From an uncultured Clostridia bacterium (GTDB lineage: Bacteria; Bacillota; Clostridia; Lachnospirales; Anaerotignaceae): a stretch of 64,000 nt of DNA. A program made the position numbers and the translations under genes. The stretch spans positions 1 through 64,000 of the forward strand of contig CALWRF010000022.1 in NCBI GenBank assembly GCA_944383885.1, read 5' to 3'. The notes under the pieces are model-generated. The model had not been told where the DNA came from. It was given only the letters and a program-made list of their open reading frames with translations, and did not search any database. Within the stretch, counting starts at the first letter, position 1, and every line of letters starts with the position of its first letter. Below are positions 8,562-17,876 of the stretch, one piece after another.

Positions 8562-9566
8562 TTAAGATATCATTTGTTCAAAATCATCTGTATCAATGAT
8601 ATGGATTCCAAGTTCTTGCGCTTTTTCAATTTTTTTATCACCGGAATAAACTCCAACAAGAAGATAATCAGTTTTTCCGCTTACAGAGCCTCGGACAACA
8701 CCGCCGAAATTCTCAATGATTTCCTTTGCACTGTTTTTGCCATAGTCATCTGGTTCGCCTGTGATAACAAAGGTTTTTCCAGCAAAACGGTTATCGAATG
8801 TTTCTGGATGGAAGCGATAGGATACACCAAAGTCGATACCCCAGCAGCCTGCAAACAATCTGGCAATATATTCAATAGAAGGAATACCGTTTCCATCTGC
8901 GGTATAGGGCGCACCTCCATGTACTCCTTGTTCTTCCAGATAACCGTTTATTACGTCTTCCACAAGGGACATGTCGAGCGTATCTTCAAATTCCGAGAAA
9001 TCTGTCCAGTCAGGATCATCAACGGCATCCAGAAGCGGCTCCATTTCTTCATAGCTCAATTCTTCATATTCATTGTATACATCAAAATATTCCTTGAATT
9101 TTTCCCGGTCAATGTCTAATGTAACAAAAGGAGCACCCATAGACCTGTAATTCAGAAAATCACCAAAAGAAGATGCGTCAAAACCTGTTCCTTTGCAAAG
9201 GCTTCCTTCGGTTTCAGAAGGTTCGGTTTCTCCGGCAGGCTTATAATAAATTGTCCAAGTGTCATCATCGTCATAATCCAGATATTGTGTCAAAAGCATG
9301 AGTTCCAGTTCGGGTGCAATCTGTCCTATTTCAGAAGCCATTTCATCTATGCCGCTGATATTTCCAGAACCATCATTTTCAATGACAAGCTTGTAGCGGT
9401 TAAGAAATTTCTCTAAACCATGTCCCTGTATTGTTCTAAGTCCGGTGCCTTCTTCAACAGCATATTCATTGAAGATAGAATCAGGGTCATTGTTATTAAC
9501 TTTTTTTAAAAAATCAGTGAGCTGTTCTTTCGTACCAACTATCGCCATTTTGTATAATCCCTGCAT
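8562..9566 (-). CDS. Acidic protein with a C-terminal BRCT domain
   Basis: This is 334 residues. The last ~75 form a BRCT domain like that of NAD-dependent DNA ligase: a beta-strand with FVITGEP, then FGGVVRGSVSGKTDYLLVG, then an AQELGIHII segment. The first ~255 residues are very acidic (many Asp-Glu runs) and match no family I know. There is no adenylation, helicase or nuclease motif, so it is not a truncated ligase. The start is supported by AAGGAGG a few bases before the ATG. It stands alone between convergent and divergent neighbours. It could bind DNA ends or phosphoproteins, but its role is unknown. Confidence 0.8.
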   Translation of the reverse strand: MQGLYKMAIVGTKEQLTDFLKKVNNNDPDSIFNEYAVEEGTGLRTIQGHGLEKFLNRYKLVIENDGSGNISGIDEMASEIGQIAPELELMLLTQYLDYDDDDTWTIYYKPAGETEPSETEGSLCKGTGFDASSFGDFLNYRSMGAPFVTLDIDREKFKEYFDVYNEYEELSYEEMEPLLDAVDDPDWTDFSEFEDTLDMSLVEDVINGYLEEQGVHGGAPYTADGNGIPSIEYIARLFAGCWGIDFGVSYRFHPETFDNRFAGKTFVITGEPDDYGKNSAKEIIENFGGVVRGSVSGKTDYLLVGVYSGDKKIEKAQELGIHIIDTDDFEQMIS

Positions 9567-9870
9567 AAAGATACCTCCTTACGACATAAGAACACGCTTT
9601 TTTTCATAATAACATAATTATTTTATTCATTCAATTGGTAATAGAATATAAAAATCCACATAAATAATAAAAGCTATGATTGTGAAATAAAATACTATTT
9701 TCTATTATAAATATCCGTAAGCACAAAAGAATTTTTAGGTTTTGAAAAAAATTAAAATAAATATTCTAACGCAATATTATAATAATTATGAATGATATTG
9801 CTGTAACGATACGTTGAATGTATTGTATTATTATGCTATACTCAATATAAAGTAAAGAAGAGGTGAGCTT
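9567..9870. other. Divergent intergenic region
   Basis: This AT-rich stretch separates the BRCT gene from the LysR gene. It contains the LysR promoter described separately. Nothing else stands out. Confidence 0.5.
9814..9842 (+). promoter_or_regulatory. SigA-type promoter for the LysR gene
   Basis: TTGAAT and TATACT are separated by 17 bases, and transcription should start about 20 bases before the ATG's ribosome site. Confidence 0.55.
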
Positions 9871-10758
9871 ATGGAACTTCGTACATTACGATATTTTTTA
9901 GCAACGGCTATGGAAGGGAATATTACAAGGGCGGTTGACATACTTCATGTTACACAGCCTACGCTAAGCAGGCAGATTATGGATCTTGAAAAAGAACTTG
10001 GCACAACTTTGGTAATTAGAGGAAAAAAGGGATTGACATTAACAGATGACGGACTTTATTTTCGTCAGAGGGCAGAAGAAATTATAGAGCTTGCAGAACG
10101 ATTGGAACGCCAGTTTGTAGGAAAAAGCGAAACTATAAGCGGAGTAATTAACATTGGGGCAACAGAGGCTGTTGGAAGCAGAATGCTGGCAAAATTAATT
10201 CAGAATTTTTCTAAAAAATATCCTTTAGTCCAATTTTATTTATATAATGAAATGGCTGATACTATAAAGGACCGGTTGGATAAAGGACTGGCTGAAATTG
10301 GACTTTTATTGGAGCCTGTTGACATTTTAAAATATGATTATGTAAGGCTTACGCAAAAGGAGACATGGGGAATTTTAGTGCGCAACGACCATCCGCTTGC
10401 TTCATCTGATGTTGTTTCAGCCCAGGAAATGGCGGACTATCCGTTGATTTTGCCGTTAAGGGAAAAAGTAAGAGCTGAAATTTTAAACTGGATTGGTAAA
10501 GAAGAAAAAGATTTATGTATTCCTTTAAGTTATACGCTTCTTTCCAATGCGGTTCTTTTGGTGGAAGAAGGATTGGGATGTGCCTTTTGTTTAGACGGAG
10601 CTTTGGCATTGAGAAACAGCCCTGATTTACGTTTTATACCAATATCGCCGGAGCATACTACAAGAAGTGTATTGGTGTGGAAGAAAAATCAAATGTTTTC
10701 TCCTGCAACGTCATTATTTATTCAGGAAATTAACATGATGCGTTCTTATATGAAATAA
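9871..10758 (+). CDS. LysR-family transcriptional regulator
   Basis: This 295-residue regulator has the standard N-terminal winged helix (residues 1-60; MELRTLRYFL, VTQPTLSRQI, the GT-LVIRG turn) and a C-terminal co-inducer domain from about 90 that starts near INIGATEA. The length is normal for the family. The start has AGAGGTGAG before it. It faces in the same direction as the redox cluster that follows and is its most likely local regulator. A motif shared by two downstream promoters could be its target, although its palindrome is not a clear T-N11-A site. Confidence 0.9.
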   Translation: MELRTLRYFLATAMEGNITRAVDILHVTQPTLSRQIMDLEKELGTTLVIRGKKGLTLTDDGLYFRQRAEEIIELAERLERQFVGKSETISGVINIGATEAVGSRMLAKLIQNFSKKYPLVQFYLYNEMADTIKDRLDKGLAEIGLLLEPVDILKYDYVRLTQKETWGILVRNDHPLASSDVVSAQEMADYPLILPLREKVRAEILNWIGKEEKDLCIPLSYTLLSNAVLLVEEGLGCAFCLDGALALRNSPDLRFIPISPEHTTRSVLVWKKNQMFSPATSLFIQEINMMRSYMK

Positions 10759-10770
10759 AGTTTTTGTACA

Positions 10771-10804
10771 TAAAACGCCGGGATTTAAAGATACAGCGTT
10801 TTTC
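10771..10804 (+). terminator. Weak terminator after the LysR gene
   Basis: AAAACGC pairs with GCGTTTT over a 17-base loop, followed by a short T run. Confidence 0.5.
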
Positions 10805-10834
10805 TATAATTAATTATATATAAAATGTATAGTT

Positions 10835-10882
10835 AACTATAAATTATAAGCATTAGACATTATAAAATGCTTCTTCTAAAAT
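10835..10882 (+). promoter_or_regulatory. Promoter region of the aldo/keto reductase with shared motif
   Basis: AACTATAAATTATAAGCATT at 10835-10854 leads into a possible promoter TTAGAC-N18-TAAAAT. Nearly the same block, with two base differences, lies before the flavodoxin promoter at 12056-12075. A 14-base palindrome TATAGTTAACTATA overlaps the 5' side at about 10828-10841. Sharing between two promoters suggests a common regulator. Confidence 0.45.
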
Positions 10883-11016
10883 AAAGTAAAATGAAAAAAG
10901 AATATGCAATATATATTTAGATATTCCCAATATATCCAGCGGAAATTTTATTTAAAATAAGCTTGTAATTTTGCGCTCAGTTATTGGGTGAAGATGTGAA
11001 ATATTTTGGCAGTTAA

Positions 11017-11892
<876 letters not shown>

Positions 11893-11928
11893 ATAAAAAT
11901 ATTTAGCCATAATCCAAATTTGTATTAG

Positions 11929-11966
11929 GAAACAGTAAGGAACTATTTTTTCTTTACTGTTTTTTC
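11929..11966 (+). terminator. Terminator after the aldo/keto reductase
   Basis: AAACAGTAA pairs with TTACTGTTT, followed by a T run. Confidence 0.75.
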
Positions 11967-11977
11967 TATTTACATGT

Positions 11978-12032
11978 TATTTTCAAGCTATTTCCAAATT
12001 ACTTTCAAGCTATTTTCAATCTATTTCCAAAA
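11978..12032 (+). repeat. Five tandem 11-bp repeats upstream of the flavodoxin gene
   Basis: Five contiguous units follow TATTTTCAAGC (consensus TAYTTYCAADM) with no spacer: starts at 11978, 11989, 12000, 12011 and 12022. Each unit differs from the first at one to three positions. The array sits about 43 bases upstream of the predicted -35 element of the flavodoxin lipoprotein gene, a common place for an activator array. Confidence 0.75.
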
Positions 12033-12055
12033 TAATATACATTTTATGAATGATA

Positions 12056-12103
12056 AACTATGAATTATAAGTATTTTACATATTTTAAAGTGTTATATAT
12101 ACT
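12056..12103 (+). promoter_or_regulatory. Promoter for the flavodoxin lipoprotein with shared upstream motif
   Basis: TTTACA and TATACT are separated by 17 bases (12075-12080 and 12098-12103). The preceding block from 12056 matches the block before the aldo/keto reductase promoter in 18 of 20 positions. The leader to the ATG is about 60 bases. Confidence 0.6.
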
Positions 12104-12167
12104 GTGATTAGAAAAAAACAAATTTTAAACATGTTTAAATTTTCTAAAAATGAAAGGAATGACTTAA

Positions 12168-12845
12168 ATGAAAAAATTATTTACATTTATTTTATCTGCG
12201 GCACTTATTTTTTCTATGGCTGCATGCGCTGGCAGCAATTCAAGCGAGGAACAGAATGTACAGCAAAACAATACATCTTCAGAAACTGCTGTGGAAGAAA
12301 CAGAAGAACAAGAAAAAGCAGAAGAAACCGCTCAAGCAGAGAATGTTGACACACAACAACAGGGAAATCGCACATTGGTGGCTTATTTTTCATGGTCTGG
12401 AAATACTGAACAAATGGCAAAAATGATACAGGAAGAAACAGGCGCTGATTTGTTTGAGATTTCTCCGGCAACAGCTTATACAGATGATTACAACGCGCTT
12501 TTAGACCAGGCTCAGCAGGAGCAAAGAGATAATGCTCGTCCTGAAATATCAGCTGAAGTTGAAAACTGGAATGACTATGACGTGGTTTTTGTAGGATACC
12601 CGGACTGGTGGAATGATGCGCCAATGATTATTTACACATTTTTAGAGTCCTATGACTGGTCGGGAAAAACTTTGATTCCTTTTTGTACCAGCGGAGGAAG
12701 CGGATTTGGACAGAGCTTAGATTCTGTTGAGGAAAGTTCCTCAGGCGCGGTTATGGGTGAAGGGCTTCATGTTTTGGGAGATAATGTAGCAGGTGCCCAA
12801 GAAGATATAAATGAATGGATATCCGCATTGGGATTAAACCAGTAA
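12168..12845 (+). CDS. Flavodoxin-domain lipoprotein
   Basis: This 225-residue protein begins with a type II signal peptide (KKLF, hydrophobic core, lipobox MAAC near residue 20), followed by a Glu/Gln/Ser-rich linker to about residue 62. The rest is a flavodoxin fold: LVAYFSWSGNTEQ is the FMN phosphate loop, DYNALLDQAQQEQRDNARPEI is the segment typical of this flavodoxin subfamily, and FVGYPDWWNDAPM and IPFCTSGGSGFG surround the flavin. It should be anchored outside the membrane, unlike classical cytosolic flavodoxins. ATGAAAGGAATG-type ribosome site precedes the ATG. It may carry electrons or act as a quinone or flavin reductase at the cell surface; the partner is not visible. Confidence 0.88.
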   Translation: MKKLFTFILSAALIFSMAACAGSNSSEEQNVQQNNTSSETAVEETEEQEKAEETAQAENVDTQQQGNRTLVAYFSWSGNTEQMAKMIQEETGADLFEISPATAYTDDYNALLDQAQQEQRDNARPEISAEVENWNDYDVVFVGYPDWWNDAPMIIYTFLESYDWSGKTLIPFCTSGGSGFGQSLDSVEESSSGAVMGEGLHVLGDNVAGAQEDINEWISALGLNQ

Positions 12846-12856
12846 GCATAAATAAG

Positions 12857-12915
12857 AATGCTGCAATAAAAAGCAGGCGGCAAATGTAAATAAGCATGAT
12901 TTTTATTACAGCATT
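12857..12915 (+). repeat. Inverted repeat after the flavodoxin gene
   Basis: Two 16-base arms (12857-12872 and 12900-12915) pair with one mismatch around a 27-base centre. It may act as a terminator for the flavodoxin gene, although no clean T tract follows. Confidence 0.5.
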
Positions 12916-12927
12916 GTTTATGTTTTA

Positions 12928-13163
12928 ATGGAATATCATAACACATCAATCCCAATGCCGGCTGTATCTTTTTTGGAAAAATATAATTTTTCAGACAAGA
13001 AAATACTTCATTTTTGCAGCCATAAGGGAGGAAGATTTGGTCAAAGCCTTATTATGATTGCCAAGTTTTGCCTGAAGCAGAAATAAAAGACTATCTTGCA
13101 GTCAATTATTCCAAAGGATAGTCCATGGCAGATGATGTGTCAGAATGGCTTTCAGAAAATTGA
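12928..13163 (+). pseudogene. Flavodoxin relic, truncated and frameshifted
   Basis: The first frame reads as the middle of a flavodoxin (IPMPAVSFLEKYNFSDKKIL, then HFCSHKGGRFGQSL). After a frameshift around 13070 the second frame gives LPEAEIKDYLAVNY and then, past an in-frame TAG, the end SMADDVSEWLSEN. The N-terminal half, including the FMN phosphate loop, is missing. This is the remnant of another flavodoxin of the same type as its two neighbours, so the cluster once had more copies. It is not expected to make a functional protein. Confidence 0.75.
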
Positions 13164-13211
13164 AATACAGCAATATAAATTATAATAGAAAAATTCAATG
13201 GAGGTAAAATT

Positions 13212-13760
13212 ATGAAAAAAGATATCGGAAGCGTGCTTGCGTTATATCCAACACCTTTGATTGTTGTGGGAACAATGGTAAATAAAAAACCAAACTGGGT
13301 TTTGGTTGGACATGTCGGCATTATAGGTCATGACCGTGTATTGGTAAGCTTATCCAGAGCGCATTATACAAATCAGGGCATTAAGGAAACGGAAAAATTA
13401 TCTATTAATATTGTAGATGAAAAAATGCTCCCTAAGGCTGATTATGCAGGCTGCTTCAGCGGTGCAAATACAGATAAGTCAAATCTTTTTGAATATACAA
13501 TTGATGATGGCGGTGTTCCTATAATAAAAGAATCCCCTGTTTCTATGGAATGTACTGTAAAAGATATTTATGTAACGGAAGGATTTGAAAGCTTTATATG
13601 CAAAATCGAAAAAACGTTTGCTGAAGAAAGCATTTTGAATAAGAATGGAAAAATTGATTATCATTTGCTTAAACCTGTTCTTTTTGAAATGCCTACATAC
13701 GAATACCTGTCTACAGGTGATGTTATTGGAAAATGTATGACTATAAGAAAGGAGCAGTAA
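13212..13760 (+). CDS. Flavin reductase-like domain protein
   Basis: This 182-residue protein belongs to the flavin reductase/FMN-binding split-barrel family. Typical features are the N-terminal LYPTPLIVVGTMVNKKPN strand pair, VLVSLSRAHYTNQGIKET in the flavin-binding region, LSINIVDE, and a C-terminal FEMPTYEYLSTGDVIGK. Such proteins bind FMN and in many anaerobes act as small flavoproteins or NAD(P)H:flavin reductases. The ATG follows TGGAGGT. It is three bases from the alcohol dehydrogenase gene and probably co-transcribed. A role in supplying reduced flavin to neighbouring flavodoxins is plausible but inferred. Confidence 0.87.
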   Translation: MKKDIGSVLALYPTPLIVVGTMVNKKPNWVLVGHVGIIGHDRVLVSLSRAHYTNQGIKETEKLSINIVDEKMLPKADYAGCFSGANTDKSNLFEYTIDDGGVPIIKESPVSMECTVKDIYVTEGFESFICKIEKTFAEESILNKNGKIDYHLLKPVLFEMPTYEYLSTGDVIGKCMTIRKEQ

Positions 13761-13763
13761 GAT

Positions 13764-14921
13764 ATGAATAATTTTGAATTCTGCGTAACAACAGACATAC
13801 TTTTTGGCAAAGGACAGGAGGAAATGCTTCCTGCAAAATTAGCGGCTTATGGAAAAAGAATATTGCTGACTTATGGCGGCGGAAGCATTAAAAAAAGCGG
13901 ACTTTATGACAAAATCAAAAACTTATTAAATGGCTTTGAGATTTTTGAATTAGGCGGCATAGACCCAAATCCAAGAGTGGAAAGTGTAAATAAAGGCGCA
14001 AAAATATGCAGAAAAGAAAACATTGATTTAATTTTAGCAGTGGGCGGCGGAAGCACAATTGATTGTTCCAAAGCCATTGCGGCAGCGGCTTTCTATGATG
14101 GGGATGCGTGGGATTTGATTACCGGCAAAGGAAAAATAACAAAGGCTCTTCCGATTGCTGTTGTATTAACTATTGCCACAACAGGAAGCGAAATGGATCA
14201 GGCAGCTGTAATTTCAAATATGCAGACAAACGAAAAGCTGCTTATGGGTCATCCATATCTTCTGCCTAAAATCGCTGTTTTAAATCCTGAAAACACATTT
14301 ACTGTGCCGCCATACCAAACAGCTTCAGGTTCTGCTGATATGATGAGCCATATTATTGAAACCTATTTTGATACTGTAGAGGCTTTTGTTCCAGACGCTA
14401 TTGCGGAAGGTTTGCTTCGCGCCGTAATTAAATATACACCTATGGCATTGCAGGACCCTGAAGATTATGAAGCGAGGGCGCAGCTTATGTGGACCAGTTC
14501 CCTTGCTTTAAACGGTATTCTTGCAACAGGAAAAAGCTTTATGTGGAGCTGCCATTATATTGAGCATGAGCTTTCAGCTTATTACGATATTACCCACGGA
14601 GCAGGTTTGGCAGTTATAACACCAAAATGGATGAGATATATTCTTTCTGATTCAACAGTGGATAAATTCTGTGACTATGCGGTAAATGTATGGGGCTTAG
14701 AAAGAAGTGAGGATAAATTTAAACTGGCTAATCAGGGAATTGATTATACAGAAAAATTTTTCAGCAAAATTGGTCTCCCATCTAAATTAAGTGAATTTGG
14801 CATTGATGATACAAAGTTTGAAGTTATGGCAAAAAAAGCCGTAGAAATTGGCAGTCTAAAAAAAGCTTATGTACCTTTGGAAGAAAACGATGTAGTAAAT
14901 ATTTTAAAAATGTGTCTTTAA
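13764..14921 (+). CDS. Iron-containing alcohol dehydrogenase
   Basis: This 385-residue dehydrogenase resembles the YqhD/butanol dehydrogenase branch. Visible features are the N-terminal TDILFGKGQ, the NAD(P)-binding GGGSIKKSG and AVGGGSTIDCSKA, TGSEMD, and the metal ligands in SADMMSHIIE and HYIEHELSAYYDITHGAG. The length is standard. It should reduce aldehydes to alcohols with NAD(P)H in the cytosol. AAGGAGC precedes the ATG, and it lies in a tight operon between the flavin reductase-like gene and a flavodoxin-like gene. Alcohol versus aldehyde preference cannot be read from the sequence. Confidence 0.93.
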   Translation: MNNFEFCVTTDILFGKGQEEMLPAKLAAYGKRILLTYGGGSIKKSGLYDKIKNLLNGFEIFELGGIDPNPRVESVNKGAKICRKENIDLILAVGGGSTIDCSKAIAAAAFYDGDAWDLITGKGKITKALPIAVVLTIATTGSEMDQAAVISNMQTNEKLLMGHPYLLPKIAVLNPENTFTVPPYQTASGSADMMSHIIETYFDTVEAFVPDAIAEGLLRAVIKYTPMALQDPEDYEARAQLMWTSSLALNGILATGKSFMWSCHYIEHELSAYYDITHGAGLAVITPKWMRYILSDSTVDKFCDYAVNVWGLERSEDKFKLANQGIDYTEKFFSKIGLPSKLSEFGIDDTKFEVMAKKAVEIGSLKKAYVPLEENDVVNILKMCL

Positions 14922-14947
14922 TCACATCAGAAAGAAGTGATAAGAAT

Positions 14948-15472
14948 ATGCATTTGGAAAAAAATGAAAAGAAAATTTTAGTCGTTGCCTATTCTTACTC
15001 AGGAAATACACATAAAATTGCACAGGCAATCAGCTGTATAGCTGGCGGAGATTTCTGTGACATTTATCCTTGGCAGCCATACCCAATGTCTTTTCCGGAA
15101 CTGCTTGAGCAGGTAAGAAAAGAAATTGCGGCAAAATACCGCCCCAGACTTCTTCCGTTTCCATATTCGCCTCATAATTATGACATTGTTTTTGTTGGTT
15201 CACCTAACTGGTGCGGAACTATTGCGCCGCCGCTTTTTGCATGGCTGAAAGGAAATGAGCTTTCTGGAAAAGATATTTATCCTTTTTGCTCCCATTGCGG
15301 CGGCGTACCCGGAAATATGCAAAAAGATGTTCAGAGTATTTGCAAAAAATCAAAAGTCCATAAATGCCTTAGTGTTATTAATGATGGAGGAGAAGAAATA
15401 GAAAATATTGTGACACAGTATCTTTCTGAAACTAACATATTGCTTTATGGAAATTGTTGCCATTTGAAATAA
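14948..15472 (+). CDS. Cytosolic flavodoxin-like protein
   Basis: The start is set at the ATG at 14948, behind AGAAGTGA. It gives a 174-residue protein without a signal peptide. The FMN phosphate loop YSYSGNTHKIA is at the N terminus, followed by FVGSPNWCGTIAPPLFAWL, and then FCSHCGGVPGN, which replaces the usual flavin-loop sequence and is Cys-rich. A Tyr-rich region with IYPWQPYPMSF replaces the DYN motif seen in the exported flavodoxins. It is coupled to the dehydrogenase upstream and the aldo/keto reductase downstream. It may bind flavin and carry electrons between them; this is inference. Confidence 0.85.
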   Translation: MHLEKNEKKILVVAYSYSGNTHKIAQAISCIAGGDFCDIYPWQPYPMSFPELLEQVRKEIAAKYRPRLLPFPYSPHNYDIVFVGSPNWCGTIAPPLFAWLKGNELSGKDIYPFCSHCGGVPGNMQKDVQSICKKSKVHKCLSVINDGGEEIENIVTQYLSETNILLYGNCCHLK

Positions 15473-15486
15473 GGAGGTCTTGCTGC

Positions 15487-16536
15487 ATGAAATATACACA
15501 ATTAGGCAATTCAGCGTTAAACGTATCTCGCATTTGTATGGGCTGCATGGGTTTTGGTGATGCAAAAAATGGACAGCACAGCTGGACATTGGACGAAGAA
15601 CACTCACGTGAAATTATCAAACGAGGTTTGGATTTAGGCATTAATTTTTTTGACACAGCTATCGGATACCAAAGTGGAAGCAGTGAACGGTATTTAGGAA
15701 AGGCGCTGCGAGATTTTGTTAAAAGAGACAATGTTGTGGTGGCTACAAAGTTTTTGCCCAGAACAGCGGAGGAAATAGAAAACGGCATTACAGGGCAGAA
15801 GCATATTGAAAATATGATTAATACCAGTTTAAAAAATCTTGGTATGGATTATGTGGACCTTTATATCTATCACATGTGGGACTACCAGACACCGCTTTAT
15901 GATATTATGGAAGGCTTAAATAATGTAGTAAAGCAGGGAAAAGCTCGATATATTGGCATTTCCAACTGCTTTGCCTATCAGCTGGCAAAAGCCAACGCAT
16001 TGGCAGAAAAAGAGGGCTTTGCGAAATTTGTTTCTGTGCAGGGACATTATAACTTGATTTTCAGAGAAGAAGAAAGGGAAATGGCAAAGCTTTGCAAAGA
16101 GGATAATATCGCTATGACGCCATACAGCGCATTGGCAGGCGGAAGGCTTGCAAAGCTGCCTGGCGAAACATCAAAAAGACTTGAAGAGGACAGCTACGCA
16201 AAGCTGAAATATGACGCCAGTGCAAAACAGGATAGCGTGATTATTAAAAGGGTTGCTAATTTGGCAAATAAATATCATGTGTCTATGACAGAAATATCAT
16301 TAGCATGGCTTTTGGCAAAAGTAACCGCTCCTGTAGTTGGCGCAACAAAGATTTCCCATGTGGAAGGGGCTGTTAAGGCTGTGGATATGAAGCTTTCTCC
16401 AGAAGATATGACATATTTGGAGGAAGATTATGTACCTCATAATCTTGTGGGTGTTATGGCGCAGAACACACCGCAGGCAGCGGGTGAAAAGCATGTATGG
16501 TCTGTTGGAAAACAGGAGATAGAAAGCAGTAATTAA
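15487..16536 (+). CDS. Aldo/keto reductase
   Basis: The start is the ATG at 15487, 7 bases behind AAGGAGGT. The 350-residue protein is of the YhdN/Tas-like group: LGNSALNVSRICMGCMGFG, the active-site NFFDTAIGYQSGSSE with Asp and Tyr, the Lys in VVATKF, MDYVDLYIYHMWD with the His, and the C-terminal VVGATKISHV cofactor loop. The catalytic tetrad is present. It reduces carbonyls with NADPH in the cytosol. It is the last gene of the flavin reductase, dehydrogenase, flavodoxin and reductase operon, and a working counterpart to the disrupted reductase at 11041. Confidence 0.92.
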   Translation: MKYTQLGNSALNVSRICMGCMGFGDAKNGQHSWTLDEEHSREIIKRGLDLGINFFDTAIGYQSGSSERYLGKALRDFVKRDNVVVATKFLPRTAEEIENGITGQKHIENMINTSLKNLGMDYVDLYIYHMWDYQTPLYDIMEGLNNVVKQGKARYIGISNCFAYQLAKANALAEKEGFAKFVSVQGHYNLIFREEEREMAKLCKEDNIAMTPYSALAGGRLAKLPGETSKRLEEDSYAKLKYDASAKQDSVIIKRVANLANKYHVSMTEISLAWLLAKVTAPVVGATKISHVEGAVKAVDMKLSPEDMTYLEEDYVPHNLVGVMAQNTPQAAGEKHVWSVGKQEIESSN

Positions 16537-16648
16537 TATGTTTGTTAACAGAAGAAGTGCACCAATCATTAAGTCATATAAAATATATAATGGCAGAATA
16601 AAACATTATGTTTTAGTTGAATTTATTTTGAGTCTGTTTTACTAATCA

Positions 16649-16709
16649 GCAGCTTATTATTCACAGCATGGCTCTACGGTTTCAGCGGCATGAATAATAA
16701 GCTGCTTTA
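16649..16709 (+). terminator. Long hairpin after the aldo/keto reductase operon
   Basis: Fifteen-base arms (16649-16663 and 16691-16705) pair perfectly, and the right arm is followed by TTTATTT. The centre of 27 bases could fold further. Confidence 0.55.
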
Positions 16710-17012
16710 TTTGCGGGTCAGTTAATGCCTGATTATTTGATATTTTTATAAATGCAAAAACTTTTTTAGCATTAACGTATCTGTGAAAACACTAAAATAC
16801 AGCATAAATTAAAATCATTCCATAATTTAGCATTTGGTTTTAGACAAAATGGTTATAGGCAGCACAGTTATTGGAGTCGCAACATAAATTACAGGTTTGG
16901 AAGTGTTGCAAAAATATTTGCTATTTACTGCCTGTTATATAATATTTTTATTTTGCTGTTTGTTATATTGCTGTAATTATAATTTGAATTCCATATTGCA
17001 GGAGGTGAGAAG
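16710..17012. other. Intergenic region, no gene seen
   Basis: About 300 AT-rich bases with stops in all frames. The GGAGGTGAG at 17001 is the ribosome site of the next gene. Confidence 0.5.
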
Positions 17013-17834
17013 GTGAAGGTATACCTGTCTATTATGTTTGTATTTATTATATTTTTAACAGGTTGGTGCAATAAAAATATCCTTGCATCTTATGGCGAAA
17101 AAAATGACGCAGTATTCTGTTCATTTTATAAAGAGGAAGACTGCTTATTAAATATAGATGTAAAAGGAATAAATGACGAGAATATTGCAGATGAATTCTT
17201 GGCTGATTTGCAGGAGCATAAAACAATCGGAAATTCAATAGATGATTTTCCTGTTGTTATGCAAATGCCCGAGCTTCCAACAGGATGTGAGGTTACGGCA
17301 TTAACTATGATTTTACAGTATTATGGATTTCCGGCAGAAAAGACAACAATGGCTTTTGACTATTTGCCAACAGCAGATGCCGATTTTTATTATGATGATA
17401 ATGGGAATATGTATGGTCCTGATTTAAGGGAATATTTTGTAGGAGACCCTGGTACAATAGGCGGATTTATATGCGGCACAGGTGCAATCTGCACCGCTGC
17501 GGACAGCTATTTGGCGGAACAGGAAAGTGATTTAAGGGCGGCTGATATTTCAGGAAGCAGTCCGGAAAAATTGTATGGACTTATTGATGAAAATATACCG
17601 GTTCTTGTATGGGTAACAATTGGAATGGCTGACCGCAGGCAGACCCAAGGATGGTATACCGATTCAGGTGAGTATGCAGAGTGGAGCACAAATGACCATG
17701 GAGCAGTTTTAATAGGGTATGATGAAGAAACCGTTACTATGGCAGACCCTATAAGCGGAGAAATAAAATATGATAAAGAGCAGTTTGAAAAGGTATTTTC
17801 AGACAGAGGCAGTCAATGTGTTATTTTACAGTAA
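17013..17834 (+). CDS. C39-like cysteine peptidase domain protein, exported
   Basis: This 273-residue protein starts at GTG behind GGAGGTGAG. A hydrophobic N terminus (residues 4-18) should direct export. The papain-like C39 domain starts at about 82: VVMQMPELPTGCEVTALTMI holds the catalytic Cys at 92, and NDHGAVLIGYD gives the His with an Asp after it. Many secreted C39-like proteins with this pattern are known, and their substrates are mostly undefined. It is followed after 42 bases by the SLH-flavodoxin gene, so both may act at the cell surface. The peptidase call rests on the Cys and His motifs. Confidence 0.83.
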   Translation: MKVYLSIMFVFIIFLTGWCNKNILASYGEKNDAVFCSFYKEEDCLLNIDVKGINDENIADEFLADLQEHKTIGNSIDDFPVVMQMPELPTGCEVTALTMILQYYGFPAEKTTMAFDYLPTADADFYYDDNGNMYGPDLREYFVGDPGTIGGFICGTGAICTAADSYLAEQESDLRAADISGSSPEKLYGLIDENIPVLVWVTIGMADRRQTQGWYTDSGEYAEWSTNDHGAVLIGYDEETVTMADPISGEIKYDKEQFEKVFSDRGSQCVILQ

Positions 17835-17876
17835 ATAAACAAGTAATATAAATATTTACAATAAGGAGGATATAAA

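Noticed and set aside
12104..12349. Plus-strand frame overlapping the flavodoxin lipoprotein
   Set aside because: It overlaps the signal peptide and linker of the real gene in another frame and has a composition shaped by it.
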